From the NCBI RefSeq assembly GCF_003576645.1, contig NC_044920.1, positions 5,307,421 through 5,371,420 of the forward strand: a DNA stretch of 64,000 nt, written 5' to 3'. The notes beneath the pieces are model-generated. The model saw nothing but the letters and a program-made list of their open reading frames with translations, was not told the origin of the DNA and searched no databases. The position numbers were made by a program, and so were the translations under genes. The DNA comes from Ipomoea triloba (lineage: Eukaryota > Streptophyta > Magnoliopsida > Solanales > Convolvulaceae). Shown here piece after piece: positions 23,556 to 35,283 of the stretch (position 1 is the first letter of the stretch; every line of letters starts with the position of its first letter).

Positions 23556-24659
23556 TCAATATGTAGCAAGGAACCTTTTCACCCATTCAAGCCTTTGGTC
23601 CGGTGTAAGACTAACAAATACAAGCATTTGATTTGGATATTCTGGAAGCTTTGATCAAAGCCATAAACTTGTCATCATATGCCAGCCCCTCAATCTCACT
23701 TAACTTACCGTCTAATTGCTCAATTTTTTGTTGAAGAGTCAATTCAGTCCCAAGACTTTTACTTATTTTTTCTCCTACCGATTCCAACTTCTCACCCAAC
23801 ATCATGGCAGCACCAAGCAAAGAATCTGCAGTAATAGGTTCACATGTGTCCATGCTTTTCCTCTTCCTCTTTGTTGAACCCATCTCTCTAGCAGAAGATG
23901 TTTGAGTAGGGATAAAGGAGAAATCATTGTCTTGCAAATCAACTGGATTATCATCTTGACTACTTTCCATTGTTCCACCAATGCCTTCAACAGATTCAGC
24001 ATTAGACATTTCATAAACTATATCTGCACCTATTTGTGAATCTTTTCAAATAGCACAATCTTTTCCATAAATATCAGTAAATTCATTATAAAAAGGAAAG
24101 CTTTTCCTTCTATATTGGGCAGCTTCTTTATGACTCTACAAAACAAAATAAAAGAATATAATAACAAGCAGTTAATTGAAAGTATAAAGTGGAAAAAAAA
24201 TAAAGAATATAGCAAATTTGGACATACACTTAAATAAGCATCCCAAACATCATCTTCAGCAGTAACCATCTTCCTTCCATCATCCCATCCAAATCCACTG
24301 TTATTATTTGTGAACAAATCATGGACAATGCTTCATTCTTTCTTCAATGTTTTTATTCTGGACTCAATGTGTGGTTTACCTTTTATATTTGAGTTAGGCA
24401 ATTTAGTTGCAAGCATTTTCTCTAACTCACTCAAATAGCCAAATTTAGTTGTAAGCATTTTCTCTAACTCACTCAAATAGCCAGCTTTAAATCCAGTATC
24501 AGACTTTTTTGTTCCCATATAGCCAGCTTTAAATCCAGTATCAGACTTTTTTGTTCCCATATTATGCAAATCAACCATGCAAGAAACCAACATAGCATCT
24601 TCTTCATGAGTCCACCTCCTATTCTTTACTTTTGAGCTTCCCGTGTCAGCAGTTGCCAT
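23556..24659 (-). pseudogene. Harbinger Myb/SANT-like DNA-binding protein, broken
   Basis: The ATG at 24659 opens 'MATADTGSSKVKNRRWTHEEDAMLVSCMVDLHNMG', a Myb/SANT-like start as in the second ORF of plant PIF/Harbinger elements, which helps the transposase bind DNA. A GT-AG intron spans about 24136-24227. The C-terminus reads 'LQQKIEQLDGKLSEIEGLAYDDKFMALIK', then after a one-base frame change 'LPEYPNQMLVFVSLTPDQRLEWVKRFLATY'. Lesions: a TGA replaces the Trp in 'KKEWSIVHDLF' (near 24331), plus the frameshift near 23640. Two consecutive 42-bp in-frame tandem duplications (24413-24564) repeat 'GYLSELEKMLTTKF' and 'MGTKKSDTGFKAGY'. It is probably non-functional. Confidence 0.8.
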
Positions 24660-24867
24660 AATTATGTGCTAAACTTGAAAGTTAACATAAATGTCATGAA
24701 TTTAAACAAGAATGCCAACTTAAACATAAGCAAATGCCATAGAGTTTTACATCAAATAAAATAGGGAAAACAAACTTAACAACTTAAACATAAGCAATTG
24801 TCATAGAGTTTTACATCAAATAAAATAGGAAAAATAAGCTCATAAAAGAACACAAGAAATCAGATTC

Positions 24868-25605
24868 CTAACTATTCCATTGGTTGAACATTTGGTTTGC
24901 TAATTCCATTCTCCAATTGGTCCAAGCATCGGATGGATCAACCGTATTTATTGAATTTGTTTCACCTTCAACATGATCAAACGCATCAAGTTCACTTTCC
25001 ATAGTATCAACTTCCATCACTTGTCTTATAAAATTGTGGAGCAAACAACATGCTATAATAATGCGATTGTGTGTCTTTATAGGGTAATAAGATGGGCTCC
25101 TAAGAATACCCCATCTAATTTTTAATAACCCAAAACACCTCTCAATCACATTACGGGCAGTAGCATGTTTCATATTAAAAAATTCTTGCGGGCTTGTAGG
25201 TTGATAACCTTAACGCCATTCATTCAAATGATACCTTTGTCCCCTAAAAGGTGCTAGAAATCCCTCACAATTTGTATAACCAGCATCAACTAGGTAATAG
25301 CAACCTATATAAAAAGTATATACTACATAAGTGACATAATTAGTTGACAATATCTATTTAATAATAAACTTAAACCTATACAAAGCTTACCATGTGGCAC
25401 TTCCAATGATCCTTCCCAACCACTTAGAACATAAACAAATTGCATATCAGGAGTGCACACACCTAAAACATTTGTTGCAATGTCTCCCTTACGAGTTCGC
25501 TATCTAGGCTTATCAGAACTTGGCACATTAACCTTGATAAATGTTCCATCTAAAGCACCTAAACAATTCTACACGAAATATGAACCTTAATTAAAAACAA
25601 AACTC

Positions 25606-25638
<33 letters not shown>

Positions 25639-25639
25639 N

Positions 25640-25728
<89 letters not shown>

Positions 25729-26282
25729 ACTTCAAAATATTCAATATGATAATGTACCTTAAACCACTTCCATCGACTGTCAGTACAATTTGCTGGAACG
25801 GGTTCGGGTGTTTTAAACAAATGACCTTGCAAATGCATTATGGCATTCAAGACTTTATGAAACGTCCGACTGATACTCTCACCTGACCTTCTAAAATTGT
25901 ATTGAATGACTCGATTTTTAACATGATGGGCAAGAATATGTAAGAAGATTGCTACTTGTTCCTCAATAGCCATGTTCCTTGTTGGTTTTAATCCTCCTAA
26001 ACTCTCTAGCATTTCACATAGTTTGGAAAAAGCTTGCAAATTCATCCTAAGTAGTGAAATGCATGACTCGTTATTATTCAAAATCCGTTGAATGTACTCT
26101 CTTTTGTAATAACTATCAAGACAATAGTTCCTAATGCTTGGCCTATAACTATTGAGAGATGTTGCTGATGCCATTAAAAGTACTAAGATACTAACAGCAG
26201 TATACATCTCTAAAAAAACAGTCAAAGCAGCCACAATCCTTTTTCTTCTTTCAACAGTTCTACTTATACCCAAACGAGCCAT
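24868..26282 (-). pseudogene. Harbinger DDE transposase (DDE_Tnp_4 type), broken
   Basis: Exons 25758-26282, 25391-25568 and 24868-25304 splice in frame by GT-AG. The first encodes 'MARLGISRTVERRKRIVAAL..' and a helix-turn-helix-like region ending '..SRWKWFK'. The second begins 'NCLGALDGTFIKV' (first catalytic Asp). The third has 'YYLVDAGYTNCEGFLAPFRG' (second Asp) and 'RNVIERCFGLLKIRWGIL' (Glu). All three DDE residues are present, but two in-frame stops interrupt it: TAG at 25500-25502 in the conserved PRYRTRKG motif and TAA at 25210-25212 in HLNEWR-x-GYQP. Intron 1 contains a TA microsatellite with an N at 25639. The protein is the element's transposase; this copy should be inactive unless the stops are sequencing errors. 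Confidence 0.88.
25609..25725. repeat. (TA)n microsatellite with one N
   Basis: A TA run inside intron 1 of the Harbinger transposase. The N at 25639 marks an unresolved length. Confidence 0.95.
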
Positions 26283-26553
26283 GACTGCATTAATAGTGAG
26301 GCATAATTATGACAAATAAAATAATATGGAGCAAGCAATACATACAGGAAGGAAACAAAACTAATATAAAATATACCGTACATACACAAAGTACAATATA
26401 TACCGTAAACACTCAAGTTTTATAGGCACTACCATTCATCAATGAATGAAATATATTATTTAGGATGTAAACAATGAATATTTATTAGTTGATGTGTAAT
26501 TGAAATACTACACCACATGTAGGGATGGCAATATGCCCCGTCCCCGAATAATA

Positions 26554-26556
<3 letters not shown>

Positions 26557-26608
<52 letters not shown>

Positions 26609-26609
26609 N

Positions 26610-26657
<48 letters not shown>
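26557..26657. repeat. (TA)n microsatellite with one N
   Basis: A TA run with an N at 26609, within the 5' non-coding part of the Harbinger element. Confidence 0.95.
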
Positions 26658-26662
<5 letters not shown>

Positions 26663-27349
26663 TTCTTTGAATAAAGATAAGTTTTTAATTTTTTAATTTA
26701 AAAATTATACTAATCCACTGCACAAACAATCCCTAAAAATGTATAAAATTCATATGCCCTAGATAAGCCATTGTTCAATGTAATCTTTAAGCAATCAAAC
26801 AAGGAACACAGATTCTGTTCTTCTAAGGATTTAAATAAACAAGCAATCTTTAATCTATCCGGCCACAAAATACAGAGTGAAATTAAACAAACGAAGATGT
26901 TAGAAGAAATCACTTACCGAAGGTGAGTTGCGAGATTGTTGCTACGGTCTGGGAAGAAGAACGAAGAAAGCGCCGCCGATGGGAAGAAGACCGAAGAAAT
27001 CGCCTATGGAAAGAAGAAAGAAGAAAAAAGAAAAAGGCGAGAAGAGAGGAATGAGGTAACGGGAAGAAGTCAGGGAGAAATAACCCTAGATTAGCTATTT
27101 ATATGTATGTAATTAAAAAGGAAGTACAAGGGTAAATTGGTCTTAAAATCAGACTTTTTCTTCCCATGAGCAACGGAAAAAAAAAATCCTAGCTCATACC
27201 TCAGAATTTGTTTTCCTGTAGAATGAAGAACTCAACTTCCTTTGGAATTTAAGTTCCAACCAACCAACATGGGAAAAGACTAAATTCCATGATTTTGAAG
27301 AAAACACTTCCAATGGAAAAACTTTTCTTGCCAACCAAACATGCCCTTA

Positions 27350-27872
27350 GTGTTTAGTTACATTTTAAAAAATAATATTTGTGTATTTGGCTTCTGTCAG
27401 AAACTGGAGTTCTAGCTCTGATTTCTGGCTTCGGTTCTGACACTGGTAACTGAAAACCAATTTTTTATTATAGGCAAGAAGGTAAAAAAATTGCAATTTC
27501 TCTTTGATAGGAAGAAGATGAAGGAGTCAAGCTATGGATATATGAAGAAGGAGCGCAAGAGAGGAAATGGAATCCTTGAAAATGACTTCCTCTCAACAAA
27601 GGGAAGTCATTTTCCAAAAAGACGGATTTGTTTTCCTTTTGACTGGAAATCAATTTTTGTTAACCTTCATTTTCCTTTCCTTTTAAACACTAGAAACCAA
27701 AAAAAAAAAATAATATCTTTTTTTTAAGAGAAAATAACAATAATAATATCTAAAAATAATTTTCTAGGTTTCTAAACACACCCTTAATTTTATATTTATG
27801 ATTTACTACAACTAAATTCTACAATCTAATTTGACAAGAAGTTTTAGATACTTTCTTGAAAGAGCTTATAAA
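27350..27872. other. Right part of duplication copy 1 and flank
   Basis: Up to about 27665 this matches 52596-53060 and continues the sequence interrupted by Harbinger. It may itself be an older 'GGGTGTGTTTAG'-ended MITE (left end near 22735, right end near 27782). No gene. Confidence 0.5.
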
Positions 27873-28877
27873 TCTACACTATTAATAAAAACAATATCCT
27901 CAACTTTAACTTCTCGCCCAAAACACTCCTATATTATTAAAGATTGCGTAATATTGTAAAATATGATAATACAATTTCTTTTCGTAATACAATTGTACAT
28001 TAAAATGTGGTAATACAATTTCTAATAAAATATATTCTTCCCTATGTTCCTATTTGTAATACAATTCTAGATTAAAATTACTAATCGTAATAATACAGTG
28101 CATAAATTTCCCTGCAATGCAATCTATACTATTAATAAAAACAATATCCTCAAATTTAACTTCCCGCCCAAAATACTTCTATACTATTAAGAATTGCATA
28201 ATATTGTAAAATATGGTAATACAATTCCTATTCGTAATACAATTGTACATTGAAATATGGTAATACAATTCCTAATAAAATATATTCTTCCCTACGTTCC
28301 TATTCGTAATACAATTCAAGATTAAAATTACTAATCGTATCGTAATAATACAGTACATATATTTCTCTGCAATGCAATCTATACTATTAATAAAAACAAT
28401 ATCTTCAACTTTAACTTCCCGTCCAAAACACTCCTATACTATTATTAAGGTTTGTGTAATATTGTAAAATATAGTAATACAATTCCTATTTGTAATACAA
28501 TTGAACATTAAAATGTGGTAATACAATTAATAAAATATATTCTTCCCTATGTTCCTATTCGTAATACAATTCTAGATTAAAATTACTAATAGTAATAATA
28601 CATTACATATATTTCCCTGCAATGCAATCTATACTATTAATAAAAACAATATCTTCAACTTTAACTTCCCTCCCAAAACACTCCTATACAATTAAGGTTT
28701 ACGTAATATTGTAAAATATAGTAATACAATTCCTATTCGTAACACAATTGTACATTAAAATGTGGTAATACAATTCCTAATGAAATATATTCTTACCTAC
28801 GTTCCTATTTGTAATACAATTCTAGATTAAAATTACTAATAGTAATAATACAATACATATATTTCCTTGCAATGCAA
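27873..28877 (+). repeat. Tandem array of four Helitron 5'-end units (about 250 bp each)
   Basis: Units begin at 27873, 28123, 28378 and 28628, each with TC followed by TA(C/T)ACTATTAATAAAA, the typical plant Helitron 5' terminus. Unit lengths are 250, 255, 250 and 250 bp. A fifth start at 28878 leads into the Helitron proper. Each unit is preceded by GCAA or AA. Confidence 0.85.
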
Positions 28878-30470
28878 TCTATACTATTAATAAAATCAAT
28901 ATCCTCAACTTTAACTTCCCGCAAAAAATACTCCTATACTATTAAGGTTTGTGTAATATTGTAAAATATGGTAATACTATTCCTAACAAGCGGCATAACT
29001 CAACCCGCAAGGCCAACCAATTTTCTGAACGACATTCGTGCCTGCAGGTGTCGGCGCACACGAGTCAAGCCTTTTCAAGTTCATTTTGGATTTGATTTGC
29101 ACCCCTCCTGCGCGCGAGAGAGAACCTCTATGTATGAAATATTGACAAAAAACATTAGGCTTTAGATGTGAGTTTTACTTATATATATCTGGTAATCTGA
29201 AACATTTTGAAATTTAGTGATTGGTAAAATCAATATGTTTTACAGTTTGACTATCAAAACTAATTTTATTGTAAAAACCACAGAATATATATACATGTAG
29301 ATTATAAAATTAAAATTTCAGTGTCAATATTATTATGACTCAATGCTTTGATTACATTAAAAGTGATTTTTTAAAATTTCAAGCTCAAGGTATGACACGC
29401 TTGATGTGTCGCAGCTGGAAAGTCAGTGATCCGCTCGCCGACTTTAGATATCGTTGATCAAATTAATCAGTACATGTGCGACATTAATATTGCAAAAGGA
29501 CGAACATATTTAAGTTGTAACTCTTTCTGTAAGGCATAACCAGACGGTGAAAATTTATTAGAAGTACACACTCTTAAATTCTTAAATAGTTTGAGATTGT
29601 ATGATTTTCTTAATCATTGACATTAATTAAAGGTCAGTGCACCTGTTATGTTATTGCAGAAGATAGACTATTCTCTTGGTCTTTATAACAGTACGCGACT
29701 CATCAACACAAGATTGACAGATCACATTGTTGAAGCAAGAATAGTTAATGGGACACATGAAAGAACCCAAGTTCTTATCCCTCGAATGTCTCTCACTCTT
29801 TCTAATACGAGATTGCCCTTCAAGTAATAATTCCCATTGATGCTTGCATATGCCATGACTATCAACAAAAACCAGGGCCGAACACTAACTCATGTTGGGT
29901 TATTGCTGAAAAAACCAATTTTTAATCATGGTCAATTGTACATGCCTTTCTCCCGAGTCACTCATCCTGATAGCCTGAAAGTGTTAATTAGTTCTAGACA
30001 ATGATGGAAAAGATTGTGTTGCTACTACCAATGTTGTCTACAAAGAGGTTTTCAATAATGTGTAAATACAACCAGTGATATTATGTGTTTTTCAAAGATG
30101 GAAAAATTGTTATATATCTACACAAAAATATATCTTCCATACATATGAGTTAGAATGACAATTGATTCCTATAACTGAGTTACTAGAGAATGAGCATATT
30201 TGCCCAATTTATAAAAATCCTAAACAATGATATATAAAATCTCTAAAGTTCCAGCACCGCATGCGTACATCTACACATTAGCTACTAATTAAGCAATTAT
30301 TTGCTAAAATTCAAACAAGGATAACATCAGAAAACATAATCGATCCAAAACATATCTTCAATTGCATTATATAATATTTGATGTTATAATTTATATAATT
30401 ATATCGATCCAAATATTCTTAATATATTATAACAAATCCATTTCGTGCATCGCACGGGTGAAAATACTAG
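28878..30470 (+). mobile_element. Helitron with degenerate helicase
   Basis: The 5' end begins TCTATACTATTAATAAAA. The 3' end has the diagnostic short hairpin CGTGCATCGCACG, then ACTAG at 30466-30470 followed by T. It contains a decayed Pif1-type helicase C-terminus. The first about 105 bp are the fifth copy of the upstream tandem unit. No Rep domain was found, so it is non-autonomous. Confidence 0.85.
29434..30004 (+). pseudogene. Helitron Pif1-like helicase C-terminal fragment
   Basis: Across frame changes the translation reads 'SPTLDIVDQINQYM', 'LKVSAPVMLLQKIDYSLGLYNSTRL', 'VEARIVNGTHERTQVLIPRMSLT', 'LPFK', 'QFPLMLAYAMTINKNQG', 'HVGLLLKKPIFNHGQLY' and 'SRVTHPDSLKVLIS'. This is the C-terminal half of the Pif1-family helicase of plant Helitron RepHel proteins (motifs around APVMLL, GLYNSTRL, YAMTINKNQG and the SRV motif). 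Stops and frameshifts make it a pseudogene. N-terminal helicase motifs and Rep are absent. Confidence 0.85.
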
Positions 30471-30772
30471 TTTAGTTAACTAATTTTATTTAATTTCTAT
30501 AATGTATTCTACTATGACATTTTATAATTATAATTTTTTTTAAAAGTTGCTAATCATTACAATGTACATCAAAAGTGAAAAAGAAAAAAACTTGCAATTT
30601 TTTCTCCTTTATTTTTATTATTATTAGTAATTAAATAAATATAACTCAAGATATTAAAAATGCAAAACTATGGAAGTATGAGATATAAAAACTTTGGATG
30701 GATGCAATTATGCAAATATAAGGGGTGTCTGGAAAATTGTTTAATAATCAATGTTTGACTTGTGTTGGTCCC
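30471..30772. other. AT-rich spacer
   Basis: Between the Helitron end and the LTR. I see nothing coding or repetitive beyond AT-rich sequence. Confidence 0.5.
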
Positions 30773-32054
30773 GGTTGATAAGAAGTGAATCTAGAAGGGG
30801 GGTTGAATAGACTCACTTGGAATTTTAAAACCTTTTTACAAGAACAAACCCTTGGAGAGGTTGAACTTGATCAAAGATAAACGCAACGGATAGGAAAAGT
30901 TATAACAGATTTTAAGATCACTTTGCACAAGTATTTATCTTATGAAAATTAGGTTTGAGTGTGGCATGCAATGCATTACGTAAAATAAAAGAGAGAGAGA
31001 GAGAGAGAGAGAGGAGTTTTTATAGTGGTTCGGCTGTTAACGAAGCCTACTCCACTCTTCTTCACAACTCGTGAAGGATTGCACTATTGTCTCCTTAATA
31101 GTACAATGTTTCCTCTACAACGTGCTCCTTTGATCACCAAGCCCGACAGTCACGTCTCTTTAGGTTTTTCAACTTCTTCAAGGTCTACTCCGCCTCTTTC
31201 TACTTCTCCAAGTAGAGATTGGTTGGAATGGTTGAGAATAATTTTCCAACGTGAGAGTCTTGTGTTTGAGCTTCTTGATTCAATACTTTAACTTCACAAG
31301 ATCTCTTTCGTAAACTGGATCGTGATTATGAGCTTTTGAATATTTTGCACACTGAGAATTTTTGCTAGCTAATGCCTCTTTGCTTTTCCAACCTTGTCCA
31401 AATGAAAAAGATCAAGGGTATTTATAGGCGTGAATATTCAGACCCGTTAGAGGGAATCTGAAATTCAAATACCTATTAACCAGTGTGTAATATCCAATGA
31501 GTAATGTTTGACATTTTGAGAATGTCAGTACTTTCTAGCCGTTTGTCCACTTTTATGCAAGGACAATTTGCCTTTTGTCTCACATAAATAGACAATCATT
31601 TAATGCTTCTTGGGATCATCACCTAGGATCCTTATGACATTCAGGTTATACCCAACCTCAAGGCTATGGATAAAACAAATCTTAGAGAATGCCTAGTGCC
31701 TTGGGTACTCGTGAGAATGATTGACTTTATCATTCTCCTATCATCTCCTCGAATCAATCAACTTTGATTGTTCGGTCTTCAAGAGTTTGGCCCTTCCATT
31801 CTTCGACCTGAAACTTCCACAATCTTCGATCTTCGTGTCTTCAATCTTCAAATCTTCAAGTCTTCGGCTTGAGGTCTTTCACTCAAAGTCTTGTTTGGAA
31901 TGACATGGAGTTACTCTTGAAATGTAAGGACTCGTCTAGCAATAGTTTCTAGACAAGGATTCGTCCTTCTAATAAACAAAAAGACAAAGTAAGGATTGGG
32001 GGGTCTCCTCGGGTCTTTGGTATCATCAAAATCAATGGTTCAGGGTTTCTAACA
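30773..32054 (-). mobile_element. LTR (3', minus strand) of a large retrotransposon
   Basis: The 1,282-bp segment is bounded by TG..CA in either reading (plus: TGTTGGTCCC to TTTCTAACA). On the minus strand it is preceded by a purine tract AAAAAGGGGAAAAT (32055-32068) that serves as polypurine tract. A (GA)n run lies near 30991-31014. The short plus-strand ORFs inside have no family resemblance. No second LTR was found in the window, so the element is truncated. Confidence 0.75.
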
Positions 32055-35000
32055 ATTTTCCCCTTTTTGATGATGCCAACACCTATACTCGCACCATTTG
32101 GCTACTTGCATCCATGAAAGGATTTTTATTAACATAGCCGAATAGTGAAGTTTAACAATTCATAAACGAGGAGTAGGAATACTAGACAAAACACACACAT
32201 GCATGAGCCCCAAAAACTCGTGTTTTATTTAATCAAAATATTGCAAACATTACAAAAATATAGCAATGAAAATAAAGGAGGAATGAAAATCATATTTTCT
32301 CCTCGTATTTGCTGATCAAGCATGGCATTGATCTCTCTTCTAGCTTTAAGCACATCCACTTTAATCTTGTACGTATAATTCTTGTTGATTTTAAGCATGA
32401 GGTAGTTTTGAGTTGCTTCGCCAAGATTGTTTTCCAAGATGATTCGCCATTTCCACCATTTGATCAATTCAGGTGCAGTCATTCCATCCAGGAATCTTTG
32501 TCCAGTTGCAGACATGATCTTGAAATCATCTTCGGCAGTGATCTGTATGTTGTTTGCATTTTCGAGCTCTTGCATGAATTTTTCAAAAACCTTTTTTCCT
32601 TCTTGTTGCTTCAGGAAGATCTCTTCATCTTTCTTCCTTTTCTCAAAGATTTGTTCATTTTGATTCTTTATGTATTCGACTTTGTCCTTTGCCTATTTTT
32701 CTTTCCAGAAGGGTGGAATGTTGCAGTCTTGGTACCATTTTCCACTTCCTTCCTCATATGGGACATACTTGAGTATTCGTCCGTCACGTGCCCGTGTAGT
32801 ATGTCCCTTTGCCTTTTTGGCACTAGGACCATCGGAGGATTTTTCTTGTGTTCGCTTTGGTGATGGTGAGGGAGATGGGGCAGGCTTAAGGGCTAGGAAT
32901 TCCTCTCTAGTTTGCTCACCACTCCCTGGTCCACGACCATCGTTTTTACCAATGCTTCGGCTTCGAATCACAATCTCTTTACAAGTGCTCTTTTCCCCCT
33001 TGTTGGCATCATTCACCTCGATCAAACAATCGATCTTGTCACTCAGACGATTGACGCACACTTGAAGTTCCTTAAGAGTCCATTCATATTTAGATAGATA
33101 AGTACCCATCTGATTCTGATTGCCAGTAACATATTCTAGCTTCATGTAGGAGAGGTCAAGTTGTTCCTTGATGAACGCATGCTTCGTGACCAAATCATGT
33201 TGAACTTTCTTGATTTCGGCCAATGACTCTTTCAAAAATCCAAGTGAGATCAAGTTCTCGGAGAAGGCTTTGTCAATCTTCTGCTCAAGAGCAGTGAACC
33301 TTGCATTATCAGAGGACTTAGATGCCTTTTTCTTCTGCTTCTTTAAATCCTTTTTTTATCTTAGCAATAGACTCATTGATAGATTTTAATTGAGTGGCCC
33401 GAGTCTTCGCTATGCCCTGTATAGCAGTCATCAAAGAAGAAAAAACAGAAACAGTATCAACAATTACCTCAGTTGATCTGCTTGAGGCTTCGGCCGGATC
33501 AACATAACTGTCACTGGGAGGTGCTTCCAGATTTTCACTTTGCACCAAGGCCAGATCATGATGAGCAGCAATATCAACTGGGTTGTCTTCGCTTATCTCC
33601 CTTTGTGAAGGCGAATCCTTGTGACTAGCACTGCAAGACGCTTCCAGGTTTTCGTCTTGAGTGTAGTCAGGATGCATCTTCACTTCAACATCAACTAGAT
33701 TCAAGGAGGAGGTAATCATATTTTCATCAACCAGAAGTGTTAATTCGTCATGATTCGCACCACGAGACGCTTCCATTTCTTCGTCTCGGGCCGAACTCTG
33801 ACTTAGCATGATAGTATTTTCCAAGGATTCGGCGTCAATGGCACTTGTGTTTTGATCCTCATCTCTTTGAGTCTCATCCTGATTCACAATCTCAGTGTGT
33901 CCAGTCCTCGGGCTATCTTCCTTGTCATCATGAGGCTGATGCGTACTTGCTTCTCTACCATCATGTTTGTCATCTGAGTTGTGTGAGCTTGAGGAGTTCG
34001 AAGAGTTACCAGAGTTATCATTTCTTGTTGCATCCGTGGGGGGAGGGATGTAATTTCCTGAAGGGTCATCATTGTTGTCCTCGTCATCCTCCTTTCCTCG
34101 AAGGGTTGAGTCATCCCTACACTTGTAACCAAGTTCCAAGTGAGATTCGTCCTCGACAGTTCATTATAATAATAAGATTATTATAGTAGTATTATAATAA
34201 TGATATTATTATTGTATAATTATTATCAAATTATAATTGTGTATATTTAATTTAAAAGTGACATTTTTGTGCATATTTAAATTCAAAATTATTCACCAAG
34301 TCCTTTCAAAATTTTATTTTCAATTACAATTAATACCAATCTATGAGATCTAAAAAAATAATTATCAAATATAAAAATAATATATTACACATAATTTTTT
34401 TTAAATGGGCCATAAAAATTGGCAGCCATGTGCCATCGCCTTGACGGCGCATGACCCTTGAATTTGTACTATAATGCATGCTTGTTTGGCAGACTCAAGC
34501 TATCAAAGTTATGTCACTATGTTAGATTGTGTTAATTATATTAAGTAATATAAAATTGTTTACATTACTGAGTGAAGAAAAACAAGCAGGGGTGAAAATT
34601 AAGAATTAATCAGTGACTCGTGACTCTTCGGGCTGATGACTCGGTCCAACTCCTGGACGCTGATCTCTTATCTCAGATTGAGCCCTTGAAATATTGTGAA
34701 TCTTGGCAATTTGCATATCTTCAATCATTTGGCGTTCTCGAGGGGTTCGATAGCCAATGTTTAGATCAACAGTCTTTCTAAATCGGACTGTTCGTCCTTT
34801 TAGTTTTTCAGCAAAAACTCTATCAATCTCTTTTGGTCGGGTGGCCTTGAAAATAGATCTCGTCCCCATCCAATCTAATGTCCATTCTTCTTCCTCGGCC
34901 ATTTCGTTGATCGTCTCACCAATCACTCGCAGGCTAGACATGCGCCATTCCTGCCAATTGAGGACTCTGGTGAGTTCCCGACGGAGAAACTCTTCGTGTG

Positions 35001-35283
35001 AAGGCATGTCTGAGAGTTCTTCAGCTTGATCATCAACATTTTCAGTCAATTCCTCGTGAGCTAATTGCTGAGCCAATGCAGCATCAGCATTAACTTGACG
35101 AGTTATATCATCAGATGATATCACTATTGCTTGGGATGATTCGGGAACACTAGCTGTAGCTTCCTCGTTATTGGAGGGAATTTCCTCAACACGAAGAGTA
35201 GAGGCATGTGGAAGAAATCTCAAAGGCTGAAAATTAAACCTTGCAAGCAATAACTCTGCTACTAGAGGGTGTACTCTTCCAAC
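32055..35283 (-). pseudogene. Env-like/accessory ORF region of a Sirevirus-like retrotransposon, broken
   Basis: Minus-strand reading runs from about 35283 to 32225 directly upstream of the 3' LTR. The parts are 35250-34606 (acidic, with 'DDITRQVNADAALAQQLAHEEL' and an Arg/Glu-rich C-terminus), 34139-33318 (Asp/Asn/Ser-rich, then 'ATQLKSINESIAKIKKGFKE'), 33253-32693 (coiled coil, then a basic KKAK segment) and 32575-32225. Peptides at each break continue logically, so this was one long hydrophilic, coiled-coil protein, now cut by stops, a frameshift and an AT-rich insertion. The position between the lost pol and the 3' LTR is that of the 'env-like' ORF of Sireviruses; no signal peptide or membrane span is visible. 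The family assignment is inference. Confidence 0.55.
34160..34600. other. AT-rich insertion within the accessory ORF
   Basis: About 440 bp of AT-rich, non-coding sequence separates 'EESRVTD' from 'EDESHLELGYKCRDD', which otherwise read on. It is probably an inserted element, but I could not identify terminal repeats. Confidence 0.45.

Larger units (their letters stand above)
22801..27346 (-). mobile_element. PIF/Harbinger DNA transposon, 4,546 bp
   Basis: The ends are GGGCCCGTTTGGTT (left) and, read inward from the right, GGGCATGTTTGGTT. TTA target duplications lie at 22798-22800 and 27347-27349. The duplicated segment at 52590-52605 carries the uninterrupted sequence TTTTTAGTGTTTAG, i.e. 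the pre-insertion site. Inside are the two genes typical of the superfamily, both on the minus strand: a DDE transposase (24868-26282) and a Myb/SANT-like protein (23556-24659). Both carry nonsense or frameshift lesions, so the copy is not autonomous. TA and ATT/AAT microsatellites with single Ns lie inside. Confidence 0.92.

Noticed and set aside
25587..25758. Open frame continuing into a long Tyr-Ile repeat
   Set aside because: This is read-through of the transposase first exon into the TA microsatellite of intron 1; the GT donor at 25757 ends the exon.
27873..28877. CRISPR-like or satellite array
   Set aside because: The units of about 250 bp have no spacer pattern and each starts with a Helitron terminus; a plant genome has no CRISPR arrays.
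28968..29165. 65-residue open frame inside the Helitron
   Set aside because: No family resemblance; low-complexity composition and position next to the tandem 5' units suggest a chance frame.
31025..31291. Plus-strand 88-residue frame in the LTR
   Set aside because: It lies inside an LTR, antisense to the element; no recognisable domain.
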